Assembly (NCBI RefSeq): GCF_017643475.1
Contig: NZ_JAEPNI010000001.1
Span: forward strand, 1,364,001-1,428,000
Direction of reading: 5' to 3'
DNA length: 64,000 bases
DNA from: Maricaulis sp.
GTDB taxonomy: Bacteria > Pseudomonadota > Alphaproteobacteria > Caulobacterales > Maricaulaceae
The notes beneath the pieces are model-generated. The model saw only the letters and a list, made by a program, of their open reading frames with translations. It was not told where the DNA came from and did not search any database. Shown piece after piece: positions 26,188 through 34,505 of this stretch (position 1 is its first letter; each line of letters opens with the position of its first letter). Position numbers and translations under genes: made by a program.

Positions 26188-27282
26188 TCACACGCCTTGG
26201 GCTTGGTCCGGAAGTTGGCTATGCCACTGATCAAGATCTTCTGGCGGCAGTTTCAGCGTCGCGAGAAAGCCTAGAAAGCCGGAATTGAGGCCGTCCGTGC
26301 CAAGTCCGCAGGCCCACTCCAGGATCGCCGCGAATAGCCGGGCATTGCGCATGATTTCCGACACGTCCATGGAGCCCGGGAAGATCCGGACTTCAAACGT
26401 TTGCTTGCCTGGCAGGTCATGCGCGAGGTTGAAGAAATTATAGTCGGCATATTTCGTCGGCTTGCACTCGATGAGGCGCTGCTGGGCCTTGATCCAGTCG
26501 AGGTGTTGGAAATCGGGATCGCGCGCCAGTGCGCGGATGGAATCGCTGATTGGGCCAAGTCTAACGCAGCGCGGATTGGTTCGCACTAGCGATCGAAGCG
26601 CATCGCCGAACTGATCGAGCGCCTTGATCAATCGGGCGAGAGCCCGCGCATCACGCAGGCGTACCGCGTCATAATGGATGTGAAGCGCCGCCTCGGCAGG
26701 CACGCTGAAATCAAGTGCGTGCGCTGCCATTAGCAATTTGCGCAGGGCGGGTTCGGGATCATCGCCATAGGGCGGGGATATGATTTCGCACGGTCGTTCA
26801 CGCTCGCCCGGTAGCGGGGCAGCCATGGCGATTGAGCGTGCGGACTGGTCGACGACTTTGGTAATCCCGCCCCCTGCGTGCTCAACGGGCGTACCCCAAA
26901 GCGCGGCAACGGGTTCCAGCACGGTCTCGAGGCCCGCTTGCGGATCGCAATGGTGCTGGGCGAGAGAGAGCAGCCGGGCATCATCGCTTAGCAGGCGCAG
27001 CCAACCGGTCAGGGGCGGGGCATTATGGTCCAGCCCGTCGCGAATTGTGAGATCATCAACTAGGAGCGCGATGCGTTCACCGCCTCGGTCACGGACATCA
27101 AAGCCCAAAACCAAATTCTCGAAAACCGGCAGGCCCGGCACAAGGCTTGGCTCGGATTGCGGGTAGAAACAGACCCCTACCGTGCCGCCCTGATCGCGGG
27201 CAACAGCCGCGGCCAGATCGCGACGTGATCGGCCCTGTGGCGCCAAGAGTTCGATCTCGAATCCCATTTTCCAGCTTGCCAT
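26188..27282 (-). CDS. Amidoligase-family (PF12224-type) enzyme
   Basis: The 364-residue product begins MASWKMGFEIELLAPQGRSR and matches amidoligase family proteins, which have a glutamine-synthetase-like COOH-NH2 ligase fold. Visible blocks: EPSLVPGLPVFENLVLGF, DDLTIRDGLDHNAPPLTGWL, CEIISPPYGDDP, PAEAALHIHYDAVRL (metal/substrate region) and QTFEVRIFPGSMD near the end. Family members are predicted to make amide bonds between amino groups and carboxylates of small molecules or proteins. Usual neighbours (a GAT- or cyclotransferase-like gene) are absent. ATG 27282 has GAGG eight bases upstream. It is divergent from the duplicated-domain gene at 27407. Confidence 0.8.
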   Translation of the reverse strand: MASWKMGFEIELLAPQGRSRRDLAAAVARDQGGTVGVCFYPQSEPSLVPGLPVFENLVLGFDVRDRGGERIALLVDDLTIRDGLDHNAPPLTGWLRLLSDDARLLSLAQHHCDPQAGLETVLEPVAALWGTPVEHAGGGITKVVDQSARSIAMAAPLPGERERPCEIISPPYGDDPEPALRKLLMAAHALDFSVPAEAALHIHYDAVRLRDARALARLIKALDQFGDALRSLVRTNPRCVRLGPISDSIRALARDPDFQHLDWIKAQQRLIECKPTKYADYNFFNLAHDLPGKQTFEVRIFPGSMDVSEIMRNARLFAAILEWACGLGTDGLNSGFLGFLATLKLPPEDLDQWHSQLPDQAQGV

Positions 27283-27406
27283 CACACACGCCTCAATCGT
27301 CGAAAACAGCCTCAACATCAACAGCTTTGGTACTGGTGTCTATCGAGATTGCCCACTCGCGGCAAAGGCGCTACGCAGTTACCCGCAAATCTCCGGGGAG
27401 GAAAAC

Positions 27407-28276
27407 ATGTCGAGCTCTTCTATCGCAGGCGTGGCAGCGCTAGTGACGCTGTCCGGCGGAACTGTAAGTGCTCACTTCGACGATCAAACCTATCATGCGC
27501 CGCTGATGGCAGCCAGTATTTCGCAAGTGAACAACCGGACCCAGCGTCCGGATGAACGAGATATGTGGCTGTTTTTAAGCAGTAATTATGGCTATTGTGA
27601 CGCCAAAAAAGTCGCGCATGTCTGGAATACAGGTGTCGGATCAGCGAAGGCGATCATCGGCGGTAAGATTGCGGCGGGCCTGACAAATCTTGTCGATATA
27701 GATATTGCGAGCACCCACTTTGACGTCGAATGTAGCCATGAAGAGGTCGGGCTGACCTACTCAGATGCTGTGGCACTGGCCAATCATTGGGCGCTGGAAT
27801 CATCGTGGGAAGCTAAGCTAGCGGTCGATCGGTTGGCGACCCGTCTCGGACACAAGCGTTTCTGGGAGGAATACGGTTTCACGTTGCATGAGGCCAATTC
27901 AATTACAATCATCACATCCGAGAATCCTGACGCCGATTCTTACTATCACTTTGCACTAAGTGATTACGGATACTGCGATGCGATGAAGCTCGCTCAAGTA
28001 TGGAATATTGAAACTTCCCAGGCCAAGTTGGCTATCGGGCGCAAGGTCCAGGGCGGCATGACCGAACGGATCGATCTTGATATTGCCTCTACCGCGAACT
28101 CCGTCAGTTGTAGCTGGGGCGAGACGAGCCTCACTTTAAATGATGCGACTGCGCTGGCGAGTTTCTGGGGCGTGCCAATTGGTGAAGCCAAGCAGAAGGC
28201 TGCTAATTACGCGTCGCGATCGGGCACAAAGGGCCTCCGACAGCGGCTTGCTGATGTCCTGCCGGAAAGGCCCTGA
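27407..28276 (+). CDS. Unrecognised protein with two copies of a ~100-residue domain
   Basis: The 289-residue product has a mildly hydrophobic N-terminus (IAGVAALVTLSGGTVSA) without basic residues, so secretion is possible but unsure. Two repeats follow, about residues 60-160 and 185-285. Shared features: SNYGYCDAKKVAHVWN against SDYGYCDAMKLAQVWN, then AKAIIGGKIAAGL against AKLAIGRKVQGGM, DIDIAST in both, a second Cys (VECSHEE against VSCSWGE), and LTYSDAVALANHW against LTLNDATALASFW. Each repeat thus has two Cys that could pair. GGGGAGG five bases before the ATG is a strong ribosome binding site. I do not know the family. It may be linked to the divergent amidoligase. Confidence 0.65.
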   Translation: MSSSSIAGVAALVTLSGGTVSAHFDDQTYHAPLMAASISQVNNRTQRPDERDMWLFLSSNYGYCDAKKVAHVWNTGVGSAKAIIGGKIAAGLTNLVDIDIASTHFDVECSHEEVGLTYSDAVALANHWALESSWEAKLAVDRLATRLGHKRFWEEYGFTLHEANSITIITSENPDADSYYHFALSDYGYCDAMKLAQVWNIETSQAKLAIGRKVQGGMTERIDLDIASTANSVSCSWGETSLTLNDATALASFWGVPIGEAKQKAANYASRSGTKGLRQRLADVLPERP

Positions 28277-28320
28277 TTGGGTCGGCGCGAACCGATGATT
28301 TCAGCGTACTGCAACATTGC

Positions 28321-28348
28321 TTGACATTCCTGTCCGCACAGGTAGAAA
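28321..28348 (+). promoter_or_regulatory. Candidate sigma-70 promoter of rpsD
   Basis: TTGACA (28321-28326), a 16-base spacer, and TAGAAA (28343-28348) form a good housekeeping promoter about 120 bases before the rpsD start. The leader between them and rpsD contains GC-rich inverted repeats but no gene. Confidence 0.5.
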
Positions 28349-28465
28349 CCCCGCTTCTCGCGCGAGCGCCTGCTGGCGTGGGGTGTACGGGTGATGTGTG
28401 AACCGCCGTTTCAATTGCGAGCCTCAATAGGGAGGACGCCGGGCCACATCGAAATAGAGAGACTG

Positions 28466-29083
28466 ATGTCAAAGCGTCATTCGCAAAAATATAAAATCGA
28501 CCGCCGTATGGGTGAAAACCTCTGGGGTCGTCCGAAATCTCCGATCAACTCCCGTCCGTACGGCCCGGGCCAGCACGGCCAGCGCCGCGCCGGCAAGCTG
28601 TCTGACTTCGGTATCCAGCTGCGCGCCAAGCAGAAGCTGAAGGGTTACTACGGTAACATTACCGAGAAGCAGTTCCGTCGTACGTATGACGAAGCGGCTC
28701 GCCGCACCGGCAACACCGCCGAGAACCTGATCGGCCTGCTGGAATCCCGTCTGGACGCTGTCGTTTACCGCGCCAAGTTCGTCCCGACCGTTTTCGCAGC
28801 GCGTCAGTTTGTCAACCACGGCCACGTTCTGGTCAATGGCGTCAAGACGAACATCCCGTCCTACCGCTGCAAGCCGGGCGACGTCATCGAAGTTCGCGAA
28901 AAGTCCCGCTCCATGGCCCTGGTCCTGGAAGCCCTGGAAAGCGCCGAGCGCGATATCCCGGACTATGTCGATCTCGACCCGAAAGCCATGAAGGTCACCT
29001 ATGTGCGCATGCCGGAACTGTCTGAAGTTCCTTACGCTGCACAGATGGAACCGAACCTGGTTGTCGAATTCTACTCCTCGTAA
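28466..29083 (+). CDS. rpsD: 30S ribosomal protein S4
   Basis: S4 nucleates assembly of the 30S subunit by binding 16S rRNA. The 205-residue product begins [20 protein letters not shown] and contains the S4 signature around [20 protein letters not shown] and the S4 RNA-binding domain ([20 protein letters not shown]). It has no zinc-binding cysteines, the usual C-minus form. ATG 28466 gives the family N-terminus. Monocistronic here, as is common in alphaproteobacteria, with its own terminator. Codon use is strongly biased, as expected for high expression. Confidence 0.98.
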   Translation: MSKRHSQKYKIDRRMGENLWGRPKSPINSRPYGPGQHGQRRAGKLSDFGIQLRAKQKLKGYYGNITEKQFRRTYDEAARRTGNTAENLIGLLESRLDAVVYRAKFVPTVFAARQFVNHGHVLVNGVKTNIPSYRCKPGDVIEVREKSRSMALVLEALESAERDIPDYVDLDPKAMKVTYVRMPELSEVPYAAQMEPNLVVEFYSS

Positions 29084-29110
29084 TCACGAGGACATCCGAG
29101 TTCAAAAGAA

Positions 29111-29140
29111 CCCGCCTGGCTATGCCGGGCGGGTTTTTTC
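29111..29140 (+). terminator. Terminator after rpsD
   Basis: CCCGCCTGGC-TATG-CCGGGCGGG (29111-29133) is followed by TTTTTTC. The same bases encode the last codons and stop of the convergent membrane-protein gene on the other strand (which ends at 29120). Confidence 0.85.
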
Positions 29141-29623
29141 GTGGTTGGCGGTGAGTGCAATGCGCGCTTCTGTTTTCGCCATCCAGTTCGCGGCAATGCA
29201 CTGAATGAACCCGATCATCAACAGATTTGCTGCGAGAAACAGCGGTTCCTCTTCGCCGAACGCGATCTGGGGGCCGGAAGCGGAGGAGGGCAATAGGGGC
29301 AACACTATGCCAAAGAGGCCAAAACCAATCAGGGCAAATCCAACCCAGAAGGACAAGCGGAGAAACCGTTCAACCCGTAGCGCTCCTCTCCCCTCGCGCG
29401 AGCTAGGTTCGACATTCATTGGGCTGAACCCGGAATGGATGCCGGCAGCGGCGAGCATTGTGATCAAGCAAGCCAACCATGTTCCCATTGTGACTGCGAG
29501 CGCGATTGCCGTCCCCAATCCACCCCCGCTGACCCATCGGTCTGCGTAAAGCGGAACCGTAAAGGCTAGGCTGATTGGACACGGGGCGAAGGCGAAGAAG
29601 AAACATAGGATCCGCAGCGTCAT
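29120..29623 (-). CDS. Small membrane protein, unknown
   Basis: The 167-residue product has four hydrophobic segments: about residues 3-23 (ILCFFFAFAPCPISLAF), 34-60, 90-112 (SFWVGFALIGFGLFGIVLPL) and 124-145. No family recognised. ATG 29623 has GGGGGCG six bases before it and is preferred to ATG 29635. The gene ends inside the rpsD terminator stem. The palindrome at 29666-29684 lies 43 bases upstream of its start and may be its operator. It follows another small membrane-protein gene on the same strand. Confidence 0.6.
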   Translation of the reverse strand: MTLRILCFFFAFAPCPISLAFTVPLYADRWVSGGGLGTAIALAVTMGTWLACLITMLAAAGIHSGFSPMNVEPSSREGRGALRVERFLRLSFWVGFALIGFGLFGIVLPLLPSSASGPQIAFGEEEPLFLAANLLMIGFIQCIAANWMAKTEARIALTANHEKTRPA

Positions 29624-29665
29624 ATTCGCCCCCATCTACATGCATAGTTATCGTTCGGGGTTTTG

Positions 29666-29684
29666 GTATATTGTCACGATATAC
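29666..29684. promoter_or_regulatory. Candidate operator: perfect inverted repeat GTATAT-N7-ATATAC
   Basis: GTATAT (29666-29671), seven bases TGTCACG, ATATAC (29679-29684). The AT-rich palindrome stands out from GC-rich surroundings and sits just upstream of the membrane-protein gene starting at 29623. Such repeats are typical of dimeric repressor sites. No regulator gene is adjacent, so the binding protein is unknown. Confidence 0.45.
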
Positions 29685-29710
29685 TGATGACATGCGCAGT
29701 AAGGTGATCG

Positions 29711-30175
29711 TCACGTCAATTCTGTCTGACCAGCGGATGTCCCAAACACCCGGTGCCCGATGAACATCAGGACGGTCAGGGCCAGGGCGCTGGCGACCGA
29801 GGTGATGGTGGGCAGGTGCAGCATGGTCGACATCACCACGCGCTCTTCGTTGACCGCGGTGAGAGTGTGCTCGTAAGTGCGCCAGACATAAACCAGGGCG
29901 GGCAGGAGTGTCATGGCACCGGCTCCGAACAAGGTTGTGGCGGCAAACAGCGAGAAACGATTGCTGTTGTGCCAGGTTTTCCAGACCGCAGACAATCCTG
30001 CGGCAACGGCCAGCGGGGGCAATGCCAGATAGATGATCCAGGCCATCGGCCAGAGCAGGCTCCCGCCAGGGCTCGCCGGCTGGGCCACGCTGTCCACGAG
30101 GACGGTGAAAACAACAAACATCGCCAGATAAAGCGACGCTCCGAGAAAAGCATACACCGCGCGAGACTTGGTCAT
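29711..30175 (-). CDS. Small four-helix membrane protein, unknown
   Basis: The 154-residue product has hydrophobic segments at about residues 8-28 (YAFLGASLYLAMFVVFTVL), 42-62, 75-98 and 120-143. No catalytic or binding motif is seen and I do not recognise the family. ATG 30175 is followed by a basic n-region (MTKSR). It lies 87 bases upstream of the next membrane-protein gene on the same strand. The 251 bases between it and the lipoprotein gene at 30427 hold no ORF I can support. Confidence 0.6.
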   Translation of the reverse strand: MTKSRAVYAFLGASLYLAMFVVFTVLVDSVAQPASPGGSLLWPMAWIIYLALPPLAVAAGLSAVWKTWHNSNRFSLFAATTLFGAGAMTLLPALVYVWRTYEHTLTAVNEERVVMSTMLHLPTITSVASALALTVLMFIGHRVFGTSAGQTELT

Positions 30176-30426
30176 GGCTCGGCCCTCCGGTTTCCTGTGA
30201 AGTGGGATAGTGGAGGTGAATCCAATTCATACAACCCCTGGATCAGGGCTGCTCGAAACCGCGGCGTTAACGCTCAACGCAGAGGCGTTTTCCCTCTGAG
30301 TTTTCTCCCGTCTCGACACAAGGGATTGATCGGCAATGTTTTTCGCGCTTTTCTTACAGAACCGAAATGATGAGGGGTGATCGTCTTTCGGTGTTGTGGG
30401 GTTAATGGGGTAATTGGGGGCAATTC

Positions 30427-30930
30427 ATGACCTGGCGTTTTGTATCGGTAGCTGGCCTTGTGCTGGCCTGTGCGGCTTGTTCGACGGTTCCGGGGGAGAG
30501 CGAAGAGGCGCGTTTCCTGCCTCCGCTGCCGAGCCTGCCATCCATGCCGACCATGTCGATTTCCGACATTTCCATCCCGGGGACGGGCCGCGAGGCACCG
30601 GTCATCGATCCCAGTCTCGAGGCCGTGATCTACTGGCGGGTTATCGAGGATGATATCCTTGTCATCCACGCCAATACGCAGGGGTGTACCTCGCGGGCTG
30701 ATTTTGATGTCTCGGTTAAACAGTATCACGAGGACATCTACACGGTGTCGATCAGCCGCGAAGATGTTGATCGCTGTGTGGATGATATCCCGTGGGGCAT
30801 CCAGCTCGGTTTCGGCTTTGAGGAACTCGGCGTGCCGCATGGCGGCCAGGTCGTCGTGCTCAATCCGCTCGATAATCGTGCGTGGGATTGGAACCCCTAC
30901 GGCGAACGTCGCCAGATGGCGGCGCGCTAG
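30427..30930 (+). CDS. Lipoprotein of unknown function
   Basis: The 167-residue product has a clear lipoprotein signal (FVSVAGLVLACAAC, Cys about residue 18) and a Pro/Ser-rich linker (LPPLPSLPSMPTMSI). The mature domain includes two cysteines (TQGCTSRADF and DRCVDD) that could pair, and ends GGQVVVLNPLDNRAW. No family recognised. Probably anchored in the outer membrane. Its stop overlaps the stop of the convergent DUF427 gene by four bases. Confidence 0.65.
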   Translation: MTWRFVSVAGLVLACAACSTVPGESEEARFLPPLPSLPSMPTMSISDISIPGTGREAPVIDPSLEAVIYWRVIEDDILVIHANTQGCTSRADFDVSVKQYHEDIYTVSISREDVDRCVDDIPWGIQLGFGFEELGVPHGGQVVVLNPLDNRAWDWNPYGERRQMAAR

Positions 30931-31307
30931 ACGCGTTCCACGGCAACGCGGTCGGGATAGAAGCCGAGCCGGTCCTTGATCAGCGCGACAGCTTGGAACG
31001 GTTCTTCATAAGTCCAGACAGCGTTTTCCAGCCGCTCGCCGTTTTCCAGCAGCAGATGGAAGTAGTTGGCTTCGCCCTTGTACGGACACCAGCTCGTATG
31101 CTCGGAGCGTTCCAGCTGCGTGCTGTCCAGGGCTTTGCGCTCGACATAGAGAACCGGCGCGTAGACATGTTCTTTCAGTTCCAGCGCCTGGGCGTCAGCG
31201 GCAAGCAGCTCCCCGCGGGCGCTGATGGTCACGTCAATCTCGTGATCGGAGACAATAATGGGGTGTTCCGGTCCTGGCGTCAGAACCGGTCGTTCGGATT
31301 TGCTCAT
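30927..31307 (-). CDS. DUF427 domain protein
   Basis: The 126-residue product matches DUF427: HPIIVSDHEIDVTISARGEL, VLYVERKALDSTQLERSEHT, then the conserved SWCPYKGEANYFHLL and YPDRVAVE. DUF427 proteins are small beta-rich cytoplasmic proteins with no established function. It lies 17 bases downstream of the glutaredoxin gene on the same strand, so the two may be cotranscribed. Confidence 0.85.
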   Translation of the reverse strand: MSKSERPVLTPGPEHPIIVSDHEIDVTISARGELLAADAQALELKEHVYAPVLYVERKALDSTQLERSEHTSWCPYKGEANYFHLLLENGERLENAVWTYEEPFQAVALIKDRLGFYPDRVAVERV

Positions 31308-31324
31308 CGGGAGTGTCCTTCGGA

Positions 31325-31657
31325 CTAGGCGGCCTCGATCAGGCCCTTATCTCGCAGATAGGTCTGCAATTCGCCCGTCTCGAACATTTCCTTGACGATA
31401 TCACAGCCGCCGACAAACTCGCCCTTGATGTAGAGCTGCGGGATGGTCGGCCAGTTGGAGAAGGTCTTGATGCCTTCACGTACGCCGTCATCTTCCAGCA
31501 CGTTGACGCTTTCGAAATCGACCTGGAGATGGTCGAGAACGCGGGCAACAACCGAAGAGAAGCCACATTGCGGAAAGATCGGTGTGCCTTTCATGAAGAG
31601 CACGACGTCATTCGCGTTGATGGTGGATTTGATCTGATCGTGGACGGTATCCGTCAT
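31325..31657 (-). CDS. grxD: Monothiol glutaredoxin (Grx4/GrxD type)
   Basis: The 110-residue product has the monothiol active site CGFS (in [17 protein letters not shown]), the KGTP motif at [25 protein letters not shown] for glutathione binding and [15 protein letters not shown]. Monothiol glutaredoxins carry [2Fe-2S] clusters and pass them to apo-proteins, often as a complex with BolA. A BolA gene lies 0.9 kb upstream on the same strand, separated only by an aldo/keto reductase gene. Confidence 0.95.
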   Translation of the reverse strand: MTDTVHDQIKSTINANDVVLFMKGTPIFPQCGFSSVVARVLDHLQVDFESVNVLEDDGVREGIKTFSNWPTIPQLYIKGEFVGGCDIVKEMFETGELQTYLRDKGLIEAA

Positions 31658-31687
31658 GTCGAACTCCTTGGTCGTCTGGCGCTAGAG

Positions 31688-32512
31688 CTAGGCACTCGAC
31701 GCTGATCCTTCAAGACCAGCCAGCCGGGCATTGGCGTCCAGATGTGTCAAACTCGTTGTCAGGGATATTACGCTATCACTCAAGGGGTGATCGAGTGCCC
31801 AGGACAGCGCCTCCTGCGGCGAACGGCCGCTGGGTGGCGCTGTTCGACCCAGCGCGACCTGCTTGATATGGCGCGCAAAATACCATGCTGAAGAGGCGTT
31901 TAGAGGAATGCGCGCGGATTTCGCGGCGCCTTTCATGACCTCGATGCCGATGATCGATTGGCCTGCCTTTTTGCAGTTCTCAAGGCGCTCGATTTCCTGA
32001 GTGGTGAGCTCGGAATTGAGCGGTGCCATCACCGCGTCCATAGCCGAGATGCGCGCGGCGGCCTCGAGTTCCGGGCCGCGGCCGCAAATGCCCAGATGCC
32101 GGATCATGCCGCGAACCTTGAAGGCTTCCAGATGCCGGATCAGCTTGTCGGTGAGTTCTTCCGGTGCCGGGCCGTGCAGAAGCAGGAGATCGACATGGTC
32201 TGTTTTCAATCGCTCCAGCGAGTCCTTGAGCGACATCTCGACGGCACCCGGCGAGAAATCACGAAACCCGCCCGCGTGCACACCCGCTTTCGTGCACACA
32301 AAGACCTTGTCCCGCGGGACCTCGCGGAGCGCTTCACCAAGCCGCGTTTCCGCACGACCGACGCCATAGGCAGGGCCGGTATCGAACAGGGTCACACCAT
32401 GAGCGACACAGGCATGGACCAGCTCACGTGTTTTCGTATTCGAGCCGATAATGCTGGCATGGGGACCCGTGACGCCGAAGCCGAGACGGGAGAAGGCGGG
32501 GCTATCGATCAT
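31688..32512 (-). CDS. Aldo/keto reductase
   Basis: The 274-residue product is an aldo/keto reductase TIM barrel that reduces carbonyls with NADPH. Catalytic tetrad regions are visible: VTLFDTGPAYGVGRAETRLG (Asp and Tyr), VFVCTKAG (Lys) and LLLLHGP (His). ATG 32512 is chosen; a TTG at 32527 overlaps the bolA stop and would add five residues. The middle of the bolA-AKR-grxD run. The substrate cannot be read from sequence. Confidence 0.85.
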   Translation of the reverse strand: MIDSPAFSRLGFGVTGPHASIIGSNTKTRELVHACVAHGVTLFDTGPAYGVGRAETRLGEALREVPRDKVFVCTKAGVHAGGFRDFSPGAVEMSLKDSLERLKTDHVDLLLLHGPAPEELTDKLIRHLEAFKVRGMIRHLGICGRGPELEAAARISAMDAVMAPLNSELTTQEIERLENCKKAGQSIIGIEVMKGAAKSARIPLNASSAWYFARHIKQVALGRTAPPSGRSPQEALSWALDHPLSDSVISLTTSLTHLDANARLAGLEGSASSA

Positions 32513-32523
32513 GCGAGTTTGTT

Positions 32524-32760
32524 TCAAGCGTCCGGAACCCTGGTCTCCAGCGCGAGCGCGTGGAGTTCATTGCCCATTTTCGAACCGAGGGCCTCATAGA
32601 CCAGCTGATGCTGGGCGACACGCAGCTTGCCGCGAAACGCCTCGCTGGTGACGACGGCCTTCCAGTGGTCATTATCGCCGGCCAGGTCTTCCATCTCGAT
32701 TTCGGCATCGGGAATTCCAGCCTTGATCAGGGCAATAATCTCGTCGGCAGGCATGGGCAT
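32524..32760 (-). CDS. BolA family protein
   Basis: The 78-residue product is a BolA domain: MPMPADEIIALIKAGIPDAE, DHWKAVVTSEAFRGKLRVAQ with the conserved FxGKxxxxQH turn, and VYEALGSKMGNELHALALET. BolA proteins pair with monothiol glutaredoxins, here encoded 0.9 kb downstream on the same strand, in iron-sulfur sensing or delivery. ATG 32760 with GGAG eight bases upstream is preferred over the longer open frame to 32796. Confidence 0.9.
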   Translation of the reverse strand: MPMPADEIIALIKAGIPDAEIEMEDLAGDNDHWKAVVTSEAFRGKLRVAQHQLVYEALGSKMGNELHALALETRVPDA

Positions 32761-32906
32761 GATTGGCGCTCCGGTCATGGATGACGAAAAGTTCACGAAA
32801 GCTCACGCAGAGCCTCGACTTGGTGAAGGAATGTGTTGGCAGTTGCGCTTTCCTGCAAGAGCGGAAACAGCCATATCACACACGGCTGGATAAACTGGAG
32901 GCTCTC

Positions 32907-33410
32907 TTGAATACAATTTTTGCCGTCAAACTCGTTACCCGCCTGTCCCTGGGCCTGGTCAATCTGGGACTGGCCTTTGTATTTCTCAGCGGTATTGCCA
33001 TGGCCGGCGACCAGTATGTCGACCGCGAGGGCCGCCCGGTCGGGGGGTATGATGTGGTCAGTTATCATACCGAAGCCACGCCGCTGGTAGGGCTGGACAC
33101 GCTCACTGCCGAGTATAATGGCGTTACCTGGTATTTCGCGACGGAGGCCAATCGAGACCTCTTTATTGCATCGCCTGAGGTTTATGCGCCCGCCTATGAC
33201 GGGCACTGCGCCTATGCGCTCGCCCATGATCGCAAGGTCCGCACCGATCCGCTGGCCTATCAGGTGGTTGATGGCGTGCTCTACATGAATTTCTCGCCCA
33301 ATATCCAGCGCCGCTGGGAAGAAGACATTCCCGGATATGTGGAACAGTCCGAAGCGAACTGGCCGGAACACGAACCGGAACCCGCTGCGCGTCCCAGCCG
33401 CTGGTTCTGA
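32907..33410 (+). CDS. YHS-domain protein, probably exported
   Basis: The 167-residue product has one N-terminal hydrophobic segment (about residues 10-31, LSLGLVNLGLAFVFLSGIAM), likely a signal peptide or anchor, then a YHS-type domain: GYDVVSYHTEATPLVGLDTL, YNGVTWYFATEANRDLFIAS, YAPAYDGHCAYALAHDRKV. YHS domains are often metal-binding. TTG 32907 is the best start because GGAGG stands five bases before it; the frame is open further upstream without support. Similar entries are sometimes called (seleno)proteins, but no in-frame TGA is present. Confidence 0.75.
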   Translation: MNTIFAVKLVTRLSLGLVNLGLAFVFLSGIAMAGDQYVDREGRPVGGYDVVSYHTEATPLVGLDTLTAEYNGVTWYFATEANRDLFIASPEVYAPAYDGHCAYALAHDRKVRTDPLAYQVVDGVLYMNFSPNIQRRWEEDIPGYVEQSEANWPEHEPEPAARPSRWF

Positions 33411-33485
33411 TCCATTACAGAAAATTGGGTTCGGTCCGGGCTGCGGATCTGGCATGGTGCGGTCAAAGCGTAATCGGGGAACATT

Positions 33486-34445
33486 ATGCGTATCACTGCA
33501 CTATTATCATCCGCAGCCTTTCTCGGCCTGGCTGCATGTTCATCTTTCACGGCCAGCCAGTCGAGCGATTATGACGGCCTGGACCGGGCTCAATTGCTGG
33601 AAGACCTGCAGATCCTCGCATCCGACGAGATGCAGGGCCGCGAAGCAGGCACGCCCGGCAATGCCATGGCCCGTGAATACATCATTGGTCGCCTGCAAGA
33701 GATCGGGATTGATCCGGTTGGCGACAATTTCGAACATCCATTCCAATACTCTTTCCGCCGCGGTCCGGGCGAACGCCTGCCGGGCGTGAATATTCTGGCC
33801 GAGATCGAGGGCACCGGAGACAGTGACCATGTCATGGTGCTGACCGCCCACTTCGATCATGAAGGCATGCGTGACGGACAGATCTGGAATGGCGCCGACG
33901 ACAATGCATCCGGCGTTGCTGCGCTGCTGGCTGTGGCCGAGGACTTCGTCGAGAACCCGCCGGAACATGACCTGATCTTTGCTTTTGTCGACGCCGAGGA
34001 GCGTGGTCTGCAGGGCGCGCGCGCCTTTGTGGCCAACCCGCCGGTGCCGGAAGAGAATATCGTCTTCAATCTCAATCTCGATATGGTCGCCATGTCCGAT
34101 GACCGCATCCTCTGGGCCGTGGGCACGTATCACTATCCGTTCCTGAAGCCATTGGTCGAGCGTGTGGCCGAACGGGCCGACGTCAACCTGCCCATGGGCT
34201 ATGACGAACCGGGCGGCCCGCCTGGCAGTGACTGGACCATGCTGACCGATAGCGGTGCCTTCCACGCGGCGGGTATCCCGTTCATCTATCTGGGCGTGGA
34301 TTTCCACCCGCACTATCACCAGCCGTCGGATACCTATGAGAACATGACGCTGGAGTTTTTCCAGGACGCTACCGAAACCATTCTCGACTTTGCTCGCGAA
34401 GCCGAAGCCGGCCTCGACATGATCGCGGAAGAGAGTGGTCGATAA
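33486..34445 (+). CDS. M28-family zinc aminopeptidase lipoprotein
   Basis: The 319-residue product has a lipoprotein signal (AFLGLAAC, Cys about residue 18) and an M28 peptidase domain. Likely zinc ligands: His in VLTAHFDHEG, Asp in NGADDNASG, Glu in FVDAEERGLQGAR, an Asp in LNLDMVAMS and the His in FHPHYHQPSDTYEN. The family removes N-terminal residues from peptides in the cell envelope. It stands alone, 75 bases after the YHS gene. A second M28 lipoprotein is encoded at 49628-51301, with a different layout. Confidence 0.9.
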   Translation: MRITALLSSAAFLGLAACSSFTASQSSDYDGLDRAQLLEDLQILASDEMQGREAGTPGNAMAREYIIGRLQEIGIDPVGDNFEHPFQYSFRRGPGERLPGVNILAEIEGTGDSDHVMVLTAHFDHEGMRDGQIWNGADDNASGVAALLAVAEDFVENPPEHDLIFAFVDAEERGLQGARAFVANPPVPEENIVFNLNLDMVAMSDDRILWAVGTYHYPFLKPLVERVAERADVNLPMGYDEPGGPPGSDWTMLTDSGAFHAAGIPFIYLGVDFHPHYHQPSDTYENMTLEFFQDATETILDFAREAEAGLDMIAEESGR

Positions 34446-34505
34446 TCTGATCGGAGATGTGAAGCTTTTCACGCTTTGGTAGTGAAAAGACAGTATTCGA
34501 TTCGC

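Noticed and set aside
28203-28472. Leftward 89-codon frame in the rpsD leader
   Set aside because: Overlaps the rpsD start and promoter, no ribosome binding site, no domain.
32907-33410. Selenocysteine in the YHS protein
   Set aside because: The family is often labelled (seleno)protein, but the frame has no internal TGA.
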